55,910 nt of DNA, from assembly GCA_903884815.1 (NCBI GenBank), contig CAISGE010000030.1:1-55910 (forward strand), in the 5' to 3' direction. This document shows, in pieces, positions 16,185 through 24,227 of this stretch. The DNA is from Candidatus Omnitrophota bacterium. GTDB lineage: Bacteria > Omnitrophota > Omnitrophia > Omnitrophales > Aquincolibacteriaceae. The position numbers and the translations under genes are program-made. The notes below the pieces were generated by a model, which searched no databases, was not told where the DNA came from, and was given only the letters and a program-made list of their open reading frames with translations. Position 1 is the first letter of the stretch, and every line of letters starts with the position of its first letter.

Positions 16185-16634
16185 ATGAAAGAAATAAAAC
16201 TCGAAGTCAAAACCTTACCCCACTTTGAAGGTTTACCGCTGCCTCAGTATCAGACGGAAGGCGCGAGCGGCATCGATCTTCTTGCCGCCTGCCAGGCACC
16301 CGTTACGCTGCAGCCGGGAGATCGAGCGCTTGTTCCGACCGGCATTATTATTGCCCTCGAGCCTGGGTTTGAAGCTCAGATCCGTCCCCGAAGCGGTCTT
16401 GCGATTAAGCACGGTATCACGCTTCTCAACACCCCCGGAACGATCGACGCGGATTATCGCGGGGAGATCCAGGTCATTTTGATCAATCACGCGAAGGAAG
16501 CTTTCGTCGTGACGCGCGGCATGCGCATCGCCCAAATGGTGATCGCCGAGGTGGTTAAGGCAAAGCTAGAGGTAGTCGATAATCTTGACGGAACGCGCCG
16601 GGGTGCTGGCGGTTTCGGCCATACCGGCCACTGA
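16185..16634 (+). CDS. dut: dUTP diphosphatase
   Basis: This enzyme hydrolyses dUTP to dUMP and keeps uracil out of DNA. The protein has 149 residues, typical of the trimeric family. All five motifs can be seen: [46 protein letters not shown] and the C-terminal [12 protein letters not shown]. It sits between pnp and ftsK. No obvious promoter was seen in the 13 bases after the pnp terminator, so readthrough or a promoter inside the terminator region is likely. Confidence 0.97.
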   Translation: MKEIKLEVKTLPHFEGLPLPQYQTEGASGIDLLAACQAPVTLQPGDRALVPTGIIIALEPGFEAQIRPRSGLAIKHGITLLNTPGTIDADYRGEIQVILINHAKEAFVVTRGMRIAQMVIAEVVKAKLEVVDNLDGTRRGAGGFGHTGH

Positions 16635-16687
16635 TCAAGCACCTGTCGCATTAAAAATCTTAAGCAGGATCTTCCGGCTTCATTCCT

Positions 16688-19114
16688 ATGAAAAAAGAAA
16701 GAATTAACGAGATTTCGGGCGTTTTTTTCCTCCTGCTGGGACTCTTCACCTTGGCGAGTCTTTTATTCTATCACCCGGAAGATATCGCTTTTTATTCCTC
16801 TCATCCCAATTTTCCCGCCGCCAATTATGCGGGTATTTCCGGGGCCTATCTCGCGTTCGGACTCTTCTTTGCGTTTGGCGTGAGCGCCTTCGTGATTCCT
16901 TTCGTCTTCCTTCTCTGGGCCGAATGTTTTTTCCACCAGAATGTTCCCGAGCGAAAGTTTTTCAAATTCCTGGGACTCGCGGCCGCCCTTCTATCAAGTG
17001 CGACGCTTGTCGGGATCACCGTGAGTCTTGAGCAGCGATTCGTGAGCGGTGGCGCGTTAGGCTACGTGGTTGGAAACTATCTTCTTCGCTATGTTGGCAA
17101 GCTTGGAAGCTATATCCTCGTCGGAGGCGTGCTTCTCCTGTCGCTTCTTTTGGCCACAGATTTTCTCCTTTACCCACTGTTTCGTGCGATCCTTGGAAAA
17201 TGTCAGGCGGTCTTCGGAGTATTTACGGGTCTTTTCAAGCGCGCGCCCAAGAAGAATGGGAATGACATCGCCGCTCTTAAGAAGGAGCAGGAAAAGCAGC
17301 TCAAAGAACTCCGTCTGAAAGAAAAGGCTGCTCTCGAAAAGGAAAAGGCTCAAGAGAAGGAAAAAGAAAAACCCCAGCCACGGATTCCCGATATGCCCCT
17401 CAAGATCAAGACCTACCAGCCCACCGCGGGGATGGGGGAGGATAAGACCAAGACCGAAAAGAAAGCTAAGGAAGAGCCCCGGGACCTTGTTAAAAAGCCT
17501 GCCGCGCCGCTTATGGTACAAAAAGGTGAGGCCTCGGAGAAAGATAAGGCCGGTGAAGGGGCCACCGGTGAATCTGATTTTAAGGGGGTGATCGGGTCCC
17601 AGATCAAGGCTGACGCCAATTATCAATTCCCTTCTGTGGATCTTTTAAAGAGACCGAAGGAGGATGTGACGGGAGCCGGTGACGATCTTGCGGCCAATTC
17701 CCAAGCCATTGAAGCTACTCTCGCTGAATTTCAGATCGAAGTGAAAGTGGTCGAGGTGGAACAGGGTCCGAAGATCACGCTTTATGAGATCCTTCCAGCG
17801 CCGGGCGTTCGTGCCAATTCGATCGCAGCCTACGAAGATGATATCGCGATGGCGCTTAAGGCGACAAGCATTCGGATGATCATTCCGATCCCGGGCAAGC
17901 AAACGATCGGGATCGAAGTGCCCAATACTTTTTCGCGGCCGATCCTGGTGCGCGAGATGATCGAAAACCCCGATTTCCGCTCCCAAAAATGTATGCTTCC
18001 TCTGGTCCTGGGCAAAGACACCAGCGGCCGCCCGATGATCCCGGACCTTGCCTCTATGCCGCACATTTTGATCGCAGGGACGACGGGAAGCGGAAAGACG
18101 GTTTGTATTAATTCCATTATCACGGGCTTTCTCTATCATTGCACGCCATCGCAGCTGAAGCTGGTGATGATCGACCCAAAGATGGTGGAGCTTGCCGTCT
18201 ACAACAAGATCCCTCACATGCTTTCGCCGGTCGTGACGGACGTGCGCAAGGCCGCGAACACCCTTAACTGGGTTGTCATGGAAATGGAAAAGCGGTACAA
18301 ACTTTTTTCGACGGTCGGCGTGAGAAATATCGTGGGGTTCAACACGCGGGAAATTTCCGAAGCAGGCGCCGAGCAGGTGGAGGCGGCCGGAGAATCCGAG
18401 AATGTGATTCCCGTTTCAATCCCTTATATTGTGGTCATTATTGACGAGCTCGCGGATCTCATGCTCGTGGCTCAGGACAAGGTCGAAACGGCCATCACGC
18501 GCCTCGCGGCGCTCTCCCGAGCGGTCGGTATCCACTTGATCCTGGCCACCCAGCGTCCCTCCGTGGATGTGATCACCGGCGTTATCAAAGCAAATTTTCC
18601 CGCTCGTGTCGGTTTTAAAGTAGCTTCGGTCGTGGATTCCCGGACCATCCTGGACGCGAAGGGCGCGGAAAAATTGCTGGGTCGCGGGGACATGCTGTTC
18701 ATTCAACCTGGAAGCGACAACATGATTCGGGGACAGGCGCCGCTTATCATTGATGAGGAAATCAATAAGGTGGTGGCCTTTGTGGCTAGCCAGGCAAAAC
18801 CCGAATTTCATTCCGAGATCCAGGCCGCGCAGAACGGTGTCACAGCGGGAGCTTCAGGCGAAAAAGACGAGATCTACGAAGAAGCCAAGCGTATCGTGCT
18901 CACGACGCGTAAAGCATCCACGTCTTACCTGCAGCGCAGGCTGAGCCTCGGCTATGCCCGAGCCGCGCGTGTGGTCGACCAGCTGGAGGCCAATGGTGTG
19001 ATCGGTCCTTCGGACGGCGCCAAGCCTCGCGATATTCTTCTCCCCAATCCCAATGGGGATTACTCGGAAGCCACCCCTGTCGAAGACGAGTCGGACGTCG
19101 AAGATAACGTTTAA
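16688..19114 (+). CDS. ftsK: DNA translocase FtsK/SpoIIIE
   Basis: FtsK is the septal DNA pump for chromosome segregation. The protein has 808 residues. About four transmembrane segments occupy residues 8-165. A Lys/Glu-rich coiled linker (about 185-300) and the RecA-like motor follow, with Walker A GTTGSGKT (about 464-471) and Walker B VVIIDELADLM (about 580-590). A C-terminal winged-helix gamma domain (STSYLQRRLSLGYARAARVVDQLE) ends the protein. The linker is short, so this is a compact FtsK. XerC/D and dif are not in the window. Confidence 0.96.
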   Translation: MKKERINEISGVFFLLLGLFTLASLLFYHPEDIAFYSSHPNFPAANYAGISGAYLAFGLFFAFGVSAFVIPFVFLLWAECFFHQNVPERKFFKFLGLAAALLSSATLVGITVSLEQRFVSGGALGYVVGNYLLRYVGKLGSYILVGGVLLLSLLLATDFLLYPLFRAILGKCQAVFGVFTGLFKRAPKKNGNDIAALKKEQEKQLKELRLKEKAALEKEKAQEKEKEKPQPRIPDMPLKIKTYQPTAGMGEDKTKTEKKAKEEPRDLVKKPAAPLMVQKGEASEKDKAGEGATGESDFKGVIGSQIKADANYQFPSVDLLKRPKEDVTGAGDDLAANSQAIEATLAEFQIEVKVVEVEQGPKITLYEILPAPGVRANSIAAYEDDIAMALKATSIRMIIPIPGKQTIGIEVPNTFSRPILVREMIENPDFRSQKCMLPLVLGKDTSGRPMIPDLASMPHILIAGTTGSGKTVCINSIITGFLYHCTPSQLKLVMIDPKMVELAVYNKIPHMLSPVVTDVRKAANTLNWVVMEMEKRYKLFSTVGVRNIVGFNTREISEAGAEQVEAAGESENVIPVSIPYIVVIIDELADLMLVAQDKVETAITRLAALSRAVGIHLILATQRPSVDVITGVIKANFPARVGFKVASVVDSRTILDAKGAEKLLGRGDMLFIQPGSDNMIRGQAPLIIDEEINKVVAFVASQAKPEFHSEIQAAQNGVTAGASGEKDEIYEEAKRIVLTTRKASTSYLQRRLSLGYARAARVVDQLEANGVIGPSDGAKPRDILLPNPNGDYSEATPVEDESDVEDNV

Positions 19115-19171
19115 AACAACTGGGACGGATTTTCATTCTTGCTGTTCCGATTCCCCCTGGGGCAAGACCCT

Positions 19172-19789
19172 ATGAGCATCAAACCTTTCGATCACGATCT
19201 GTCGGCTCTCAAAGGCCATAAGGTTCTTCTCCACTGCTGCTGTGCCCCGTGCTCGTGCTCCATCCTCGAGAGGATGAAACAAAGCGGCATTCAAACGACA
19301 GTCTATTTCTACAATCCTAATATTTATCCCCGGGAGGAATACGAACACCGCAAGAAGGAAGTGCTTCGCTATGTCCTGGAAATGAAGATACCTTTTGTCG
19401 ACGCGGATCATGAGCTCGATCAATGGTTTGACGCTGTCGAGGGCCACGAGGAGGACGCGGAACGTGGGGAGCGCTGCAGTCTCTGTTTTGAGATGCGTTT
19501 GGGTAAGTCAGCGGCCTACGCGGCAGAGAATGGTTTTAAAGTCTTTGCGACAAGCCTCGGCATTTCGCGGTGGAAGGATCTCGAGCAAGTAAACCGGGCG
19601 GGTGAGAAAGCGGCGTCAGATTATCCGGGTGTGGTTTATTGGGCCCAGAACTGGCGACTTCAGGGGGGGCAAGAACAAATGGACCGCATCATCCGAGAGC
19701 AGAATTTCTACCGTCAGCCATATTGCGGTTGTTTTTATTCCCTGCGTGATTTTCTCAAGCACCGCCGGAATCGCCAAGATCCGGGCTAG
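19172..19789 (+). CDS. queH: Epoxyqueuosine reductase QueH
   Basis: QueH reduces epoxyqueuosine to queuosine in tRNA; it is the non-cobalamin alternative to QueG. The protein has 205 residues from ATG 19172. The family cysteines are visible: CCCAPC (22-27), C102 and C105 in RCSLC, and the late YCGCFYS. I chose ATG 19172 with GGGGC upstream; an in-frame TTG at 19139 would add 11 residues. No other queuosine genes are nearby. It ends just before the convergent ZIP transporter. Confidence 0.93.
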   Translation: MSIKPFDHDLSALKGHKVLLHCCCAPCSCSILERMKQSGIQTTVYFYNPNIYPREEYEHRKKEVLRYVLEMKIPFVDADHELDQWFDAVEGHEEDAERGERCSLCFEMRLGKSAAYAAENGFKVFATSLGISRWKDLEQVNRAGEKAASDYPGVVYWAQNWRLQGGQEQMDRIIREQNFYRQPYCGCFYSLRDFLKHRRNRQDPG

Positions 19790-19800
19790 TTCGGAGCCGC

Positions 19801-20613
19801 TTACTTTCCGAAAGCGACGTCGAGGAACATCATGAGGGCGAACCCCACCATCGTGCCCATGGTCGCAAGATCCCCGTTCCCGCCTTGTTGAGATTCCGGG
19901 ATCACTTCCTCTACCACGACAAAGATCATCGCTCCGGCGGCAAAAGCAAGCGCGTAGGGAAGCAGCGGCTGCACCAGCATGACGATCGCGGCACCGAAAA
20001 CTGCAGCGATGGGTTCCACAACGCCAGAGAGCAGACCATACCAGAAGCTTTTCCCCTTCGTAAAACCGTCTCGGTGAAGCGGGAAAGAGACCGCGAGGCC
20101 CTCCGGAAAGTTCTGTATCCCGATGCCGATGGCAAGCGCGATCGCGCTCACAAGCGGCATGGTGTGGGGGTTCATCGCGGCGGACCCGAAGGCGACACCG
20201 ACAGCCAGGCCTTCGGGGATATTGTGGATCGTGAGGGCCATCACCAGGAGCGTGCACTTAGGCCAGGGGGTTTTGATCCCCTCGGCTTTTTCCACCGGGA
20301 GAAGGGGATGAAGATGCGGCAAAATGTTGTCCAACCCGCGAAAGAACACGGCGCCGAGGAGGAATCCGGAAAGAGCCGGAAGCCACGGGATCATACCCTG
20401 TTCCGTCGCCATCTTGATCGAGGGCGCAAGAAGTGACCAGAAGCTTGCGGCGATCATGACCCCGGCGGCAAACCCCAGCATGACATCGAGAATCTTTTGG
20501 CTGATCGTTTTGAAAGCGAATATCGTGGCGGCGCCAACTCCAGTCATGCCCCAAGTAAAAAGGCCGGCGAGGAGCGCTGTAAAGACGGGCCGGCTTGTCT
20601 CGAGGAATCCCAT
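19801..20613 (-). CDS. ZIP-family divalent metal transporter
   Basis: This is a zinc/iron/manganese uptake permease. The protein has 270 residues with eight hydrophobic segments. The two metal-site motifs are HNIPEG (TIHNIPEGLAVGVAFG) and QNFPEG (GIGIQNFPEGLAVSFPL), as in the GufA/ZupT branch. The histidine-rich loop is modest (LPHLHPLLP). It is the last gene of a minus-strand run after DUF190 and crcB, three bases apart from DUF190. Metal choice cannot be told. Confidence 0.92.
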   Translation of the reverse strand: MGFLETSRPVFTALLAGLFTWGMTGVGAATIFAFKTISQKILDVMLGFAAGVMIAASFWSLLAPSIKMATEQGMIPWLPALSGFLLGAVFFRGLDNILPHLHPLLPVEKAEGIKTPWPKCTLLVMALTIHNIPEGLAVGVAFGSAAMNPHTMPLVSAIALAIGIGIQNFPEGLAVSFPLHRDGFTKGKSFWYGLLSGVVEPIAAVFGAAIVMLVQPLLPYALAFAAGAMIFVVVEEVIPESQQGGNGDLATMGTMVGFALMMFLDVAFGK

Positions 20614-20616
20614 GGA

Positions 20617-20949
20617 TCAACCCGCTCGGTAGAGAATGACGTTGGCTTTTTCGAGGGTGACGAGGCCTTCCTTGACCATGGGCTCAAGGAGCGGGAGGAA
20701 TTTCGTGATCTTCTCTTCGCTATCCACGATCTCGATCACGACAGGGAGGTCGGTCGAAAGCTCGAGGAACTTTGTGGTGTGCAGGTGGCTTTTGCAACCG
20801 AATCCCAGGAATCCCTTGATCGCGGTGGCACCGGCCATGCCCTCTTTTTTAGCGAGATGGACGATCGCCTCATAAAGCGGGCGGCCCTGCCACTTGTCGG
20901 CCTCACCGATAAAAACTCTTAAAAGTTTTCCGTCTTCGGGTATTTTCAT
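20617..20949 (-). CDS. DUF190 (PII-like fold) protein
   Basis: The 110-residue protein matches DUF190: LLRVFIGEADKWQGRPLYEAIV, then GMAGATAIKGFLGFG and LSTDLPVVIEIVDSEEKI. These proteins have a PII-like fold and are commonly encoded beside CrcB, as here. They are presumed to bind a nucleotide or ligand and modulate transport, but the role is not established. It is followed directly by the ZIP transporter gene. Confidence 0.92.
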   Translation of the reverse strand: MKIPEDGKLLRVFIGEADKWQGRPLYEAIVHLAKKEGMAGATAIKGFLGFGCKSHLHTTKFLELSTDLPVVIEIVDSEEKITKFLPLLEPMVKEGLVTLEKANVILYRAG

Positions 20950-20960
20950 AAAACCTCCTG

Positions 20961-21335
20961 TTAAATCACCCGCGCGAGCATGACGCCCAGGCGGAACACG
21001 AAAAATCCCACGATCACGCTCACGAGAATATTCATCAGCGCGTAAAAGACTTCACCATCCTTGGTGAGATTCGCCGTTTCAAGAATAAACGTGGAGAAGG
21101 TCGTGAAGGCGCCGCAAAAACCAATCATGAGGAAAATGCGGGCGTTGGGCCCGAGCAGGAATTTTTCTTCAGCGAGTACGGCGAGAAAGCCGATCGCGAA
21201 GCAGCCGAGGAGGTTGACCACCAGGGTTCCGAAGGGGAAGGAGCTGCCCCAAACGCGGTAGACGGTTCCCGAGAGAAAGTAACGGGCAAAAGTTCCGAAG
21301 ATGCCTCCCGCCGCAAGCCCTAGCCACTTTGCCAT
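20961..21335 (-). CDS. crcB: Fluoride exporter CrcB/Fluc
   Basis: This is a small dual-topology fluoride channel. The protein has 124 residues and four transmembrane segments. GGIFGTFARY, NLLGCFAIGFL and GFCGAFTTFSTF match the family, including the Phe-box and central sodium-site region. It is paired with DUF190. No fluoride riboswitch was recognised in the 12-base gap upstream or before the preceding gene. Confidence 0.94.
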   Translation of the reverse strand: MAKWLGLAAGGIFGTFARYFLSGTVYRVWGSSFPFGTLVVNLLGCFAIGFLAVLAEEKFLLGPNARIFLMIGFCGAFTTFSTFILETANLTKDGEVFYALMNILVSVIVGFFVFRLGVMLARVI

Positions 21336-21347
21336 CCGGACTTCTCC

Positions 21348-21914
21348 TTACTTCTTTTTTCCGACCGTGAACGCCTGACCGAGGAATTTCCCGATCGCGT
21401 AGTAAGCGCTTGTACCGGGATCGAACATGAAAGCTTTCATGAGCTCGGGGTCGGGGAAGCCCTTGGCGTTCAAAGCGGACTCTTCCACTTTGACGTCCTT
21501 GATTTCGCCGATGAACTGGGTGTGGACGCCAAGCTTATGAGTCTCTTTGAGCACGCATTCAAGCACGAGCGGGAATTCCTCAATGTAAGGGGCAGCCACA
21601 TATTCGCCTTTGACGGGGGTGAGCCCCGTGGCCTTAAACTTGTCCTCAGTCTTTCCGGAGACGATCCCGAAATAATCCGACTCTTTCATGTATTTCTCCG
21701 AGGGGATATTGACGGTAAAAGCTTTGTGGGCCAGGATGTTCCGGTAAGTCTTCCGTTGTTCGCGCACCGAGATCGCCACGCAGGGCGGTTCGGAACTCGC
21801 GATGCCGCCCCAGGCGACGTTCATGGCGTTTGGAACGCCGTTTTCGTCATAGGTCCCGATGATCAAGACGGGAGTGGGAAAAAGGAGCGTTTTCGCGCCA
21901 AGAGACTTTTTCAT
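21348..21914 (-). CDS. Flavoredoxin / flavin reductase-like FMN-binding protein
   Basis: The 188-residue split-barrel flavoprotein has the motif GVPNAMNVAWGGIASSEPPCVAISV and REQRKTYRNIL, followed by FTVNIPSEKY. It resembles flavoredoxins and the FMN-binding flavin reductase-like family. The usual cofactor is FMN; the electron partner is unknown. It lies upstream of crcB on the same strand with a 12-base gap. Confidence 0.9.
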   Translation of the reverse strand: MKKSLGAKTLLFPTPVLIIGTYDENGVPNAMNVAWGGIASSEPPCVAISVREQRKTYRNILAHKAFTVNIPSEKYMKESDYFGIVSGKTEDKFKATGLTPVKGEYVAAPYIEEFPLVLECVLKETHKLGVHTQFIGEIKDVKVEESALNAKGFPDPELMKAFMFDPGTSAYYAIGKFLGQAFTVGKKK

Positions 21915-21936
21915 AAGAACCTCCGTTGCGGTGGTG

Positions 21937-22683
21937 CTAGCGACCTTCGATGTTCAGAGCCTGCGTTTTCTTCTTCATGTAGCGGAGCACGAGATAGATC
22001 ACCAGAGAAGTGCCGAAAAAGATAAACCAGAACATCGAAATTTTGTGGTCCTGTTTTGTGAAAAGATCTCCGGCGACCCCCAACAGCGTTAAGGCTGAGA
22101 TCATGCCGAACTGCGTCGAGTGCTCTCGGCGAAGCATGGTTTTCCAGGCGTAGGGAAGCTCCGGCTTTTTCCAGTGTTTCAGATTGGGGATGAAGACCGG
22201 TGTTTTCAGAGACCAATCCACGAAGGTCGGACCGAATTTCTGGCGCAGGAAGGATTCTTCGGTAAAGATGATGCGCTCGTAGAAGATCCAGAAAATGACG
22301 ATCCCAGCCAGCGCGAACCACCAGACCTGAATAAAGAGAAGGAGTCCCAGGATGATCAGGAAATTTCCGAGATAAAGCGGGTTGCGGACCACGGAATAAA
22401 GCCCCGTGGTGTTCAGGCTATCCGCGACCTGAGTCTGCGTGTTGCGCCCGGAGGTGCCTTTGGGGACAAAACCGGCCACGAGGCAGCGGACCAGGAAGCC
22501 CGTCAGAGAAATAAGGATGCAGGCCGCCTCCCAGACTCTTCCCGAAAATCCCGTCAGAGTCGGATGGAGGTAGAGAGGATCCAAGAGCGCTGCGACGACC
22601 ATCGGAGTCGCCAGGAGAGGGAGATAACTTCGTCCGCGGAAAAGGAATTCGCCTTGTTTCTCATACGTTTCTTTAAGTGCCAT
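21937..22683 (-). CDS. Isoprenylcysteine carboxyl methyltransferase-like membrane protein
   Basis: The 248-residue protein has about five or six transmembrane segments. The PEMT/ICMT signature is clear: GLYSVVRNPLYLGNFLIILG, then E-x-FLRQKFGPTFVDW. Family members methylate lipids or prenylated cysteines with SAM; some bacterial relatives (such as LmtA of Leptospira) modify lipid A phosphate. The substrate here is unknown. Confidence 0.88.
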   Translation of the reverse strand: MALKETYEKQGEFLFRGRSYLPLLATPMVVAALLDPLYLHPTLTGFSGRVWEAACILISLTGFLVRCLVAGFVPKGTSGRNTQTQVADSLNTTGLYSVVRNPLYLGNFLIILGLLLFIQVWWFALAGIVIFWIFYERIIFTEESFLRQKFGPTFVDWSLKTPVFIPNLKHWKKPELPYAWKTMLRREHSTQFGMISALTLLGVAGDLFTKQDHKISMFWFIFFGTSLVIYLVLRYMKKKTQALNIEGR

Positions 22684-22713
22684 GCAGACCTTTCGTTTTG
22701 GGGAAGAGCCCCT

Positions 22714-23043
22714 TTACCACTTTTTAAAGACAAAAAAGACAGCGCCGATCATGAGACCGAAACCGACGAGATAGTTCCATTTTAATTCTTCTTTGAGATA
22801 AAAGACAGAGAAACCGCAGAAGACGATGAGCGTAATGACTTCCTGGATGGTCTTAAGCTGTGCGGTCGAGAACTGATAAGACCCGATCCGGTTTGCCGGC
22901 ACCTGGAAGCAGTACTCGAAGAAAGCGATAAGCCAGCTGATCACGATGACCTTCCAGAGGGCCGAGCTTCTGAAACGCAGGTGGCCGTACCAGGCGAAGG
23001 TCATAAAAATATTGGAAACGACGAGAAGAGCAATGGCTCTCAT
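22714..23043 (-). CDS. DUF486 small multidrug-transporter-like membrane protein
   Basis: The 109-residue protein has four predicted transmembrane helices. FAWYGHLRF near the start, FEYCFQVPANRIG and LKTIQEVITLIVF match DUF486. The function is unknown; the topology resembles small DMT transporters. I chose ATG 23043, which overlaps the dedA stop, over an upstream ATG because the family begins close to MRAIALLVVSN. Confidence 0.88.
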   Translation of the reverse strand: MRAIALLVVSNIFMTFAWYGHLRFRSSALWKVIVISWLIAFFEYCFQVPANRIGSYQFSTAQLKTIQEVITLIVFCGFSVFYLKEELKWNYLVGFGLMIGAVFFVFKKW

Positions 23044-23669
23044 GGCTGAGGCTTTTTCCTCGATTGCAGCCATTCTTTCAGGATCGGGAGGAATGAAACA
23101 AAGATCACGATCAGGATGATCCAGTGGACCTTTTTTTCGATATGCGGGATCGTGCGGCCCAGGGTAAATCCCAAAAGTGTCATGCTCATGATCCAGCCGA
23201 GTCCTCCCAAGATGCTGAAAGCGAAGAATTTCCGGTAACGCATGTGGCCGACACCGGCGACGGTCGGGGCGAAGGTCCGGACGATCGGGATAAAGCGGGC
23301 CAGGATGAGCGTTTTGGCGCCGTATTTATCGTAAAAGTGCTGCGTGCGTTTCAGATGGTCCTTGTGGAAGAAAAAGGAATCTTCTCGGCTAAAAAGCCTC
23401 GGTCCGAAGTGATAGCCGAGCCAGTAGCCGGTGTTATCGCCGGCGATAGCGGCTACGGCGAGCAGGGGAATGAGGATCTCGATACGAAGCGCGCCCTCGA
23501 CCGCGGCAAAGAGTCCGGCGGTCACAAGCAGGGAATCTCCGGGGAGGAAAAATCCGGCGAGCAGGCCCGTCTCGGCATAAATGATGATCGTCAGGACAAG
23601 ATAGCCGCCCCAGCGTATCAGTTCTTCAAAGTGGTAGAGCTTCGAGAAGAATTCGTGTAGCCATTCCAT
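23040..23669 (-). CDS. DedA family membrane protein
   Basis: The 209-residue protein carries the SNARE-associated/VTT signature: GLLAGFFLPGDSLLVTAGLFA, GDNTGYWLGYHFG, then ARFIPIVRTFAPTVAGVGHMRYRKF. DedA proteins act in lipid carrier or phospholipid flipping and membrane homeostasis. I chose the start at 23669 (MEWLHEFFSKLYH); the longer frame runs into the adjacent repeat. It overlaps the DUF486 gene by four bases. Confidence 0.92.
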   Translation of the reverse strand: MEWLHEFFSKLYHFEELIRWGGYLVLTIIIYAETGLLAGFFLPGDSLLVTAGLFAAVEGALRIEILIPLLAVAAIAGDNTGYWLGYHFGPRLFSREDSFFFHKDHLKRTQHFYDKYGAKTLILARFIPIVRTFAPTVAGVGHMRYRKFFAFSILGGLGWIMSMTLLGFTLGRTIPHIEKKVHWIILIVIFVSFLPILKEWLQSRKKPQP

Positions 23670-23695
23670 GATAAAAAGCCGTTTCCTCGGGGAAA

Positions 23696-23750
23696 GGGTG
23701 ACGGGGAACGACAAGCGAATGGTTCAACGTTTCCCGTTCCACGTTCTCCG
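23696..23750. repeat. Heptad-arm inverted repeat, divergent CAAC-like subtype
   Basis: The right arm on the minus strand reads GGAGAAC, GTGGAAC, GGGAAAC at 7-base steps. The left arm has GGGGAAC followed by the diverged ACAAGCG. It fills the gap between tspO (3' side) and dedA (5' side). Confidence 0.6.
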
Positions 23751-23756
23751 ATATTT

Positions 23757-24224
23757 TTATTTATTTAGTAGAAATATCCCGAAATTCAGGCCGGCCGCAA
23801 AGGTCACCCAAAGAATATAGGGGATGAGCAATACGGCGGCCGGGAGCGAGACCTTGGAAAATTGCGCTATTGTAACCAGGATCATCACCCAAAGGAACAG
23901 AATATCGACGAGTCCGTAGAGCGGGGACCTCATCCCGAAGAAAAGGAAGGACCAGACCATGTTCAGGATGAGCTGCAGGAGGAAGACCACCAGTGCGGTC
24001 CGGACCTGTGGGTTTTGAAGGCCCTTTTGCCAGACCATTGCGGCCGCGAGCCCCATCAGGATATACAGAAAGGTCCAGGCGGGCGCAAAGACCCAACTGG
24101 GGGGTGAAAAGGAAGGCTTCACCAGGGTGGAGTACCATCCGGGGATCGCAGGGGTGGTCACGGTAGCGCCGATCCCGCCGGCGGAAAGACAAAGAACAAT
24201 AGCAATAAGGGCTTTGATCAGCAT
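23757..24224 (-). CDS. tspO: TspO/MBR family tryptophan-rich sensory protein
   Basis: The 155-residue protein has five transmembrane helices. The family motifs GWYSTLVKPSFSPPSWVFAPAW and NMVWSFLFFGMRSP are present. TspO binds porphyrins and related ligands; its role in bacteria varies. It starts three bases after the radical SAM stop, so it is probably in the same transcript. Confidence 0.93.
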   Translation of the reverse strand: MLIKALIAIVLCLSAGGIGATVTTPAIPGWYSTLVKPSFSPPSWVFAPAWTFLYILMGLAAAMVWQKGLQNPQVRTALVVFLLQLILNMVWSFLFFGMRSPLYGLVDILFLWVMILVTIAQFSKVSLPAAVLLIPYILWVTFAAGLNFGIFLLNK

Positions 24225-24227
24225 GGT

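Noticed and set aside
21336..21347. Fluoride riboswitch before crcB
   Set aside because: The upstream gap is 12 bases and no crcB-motif RNA features were seen.
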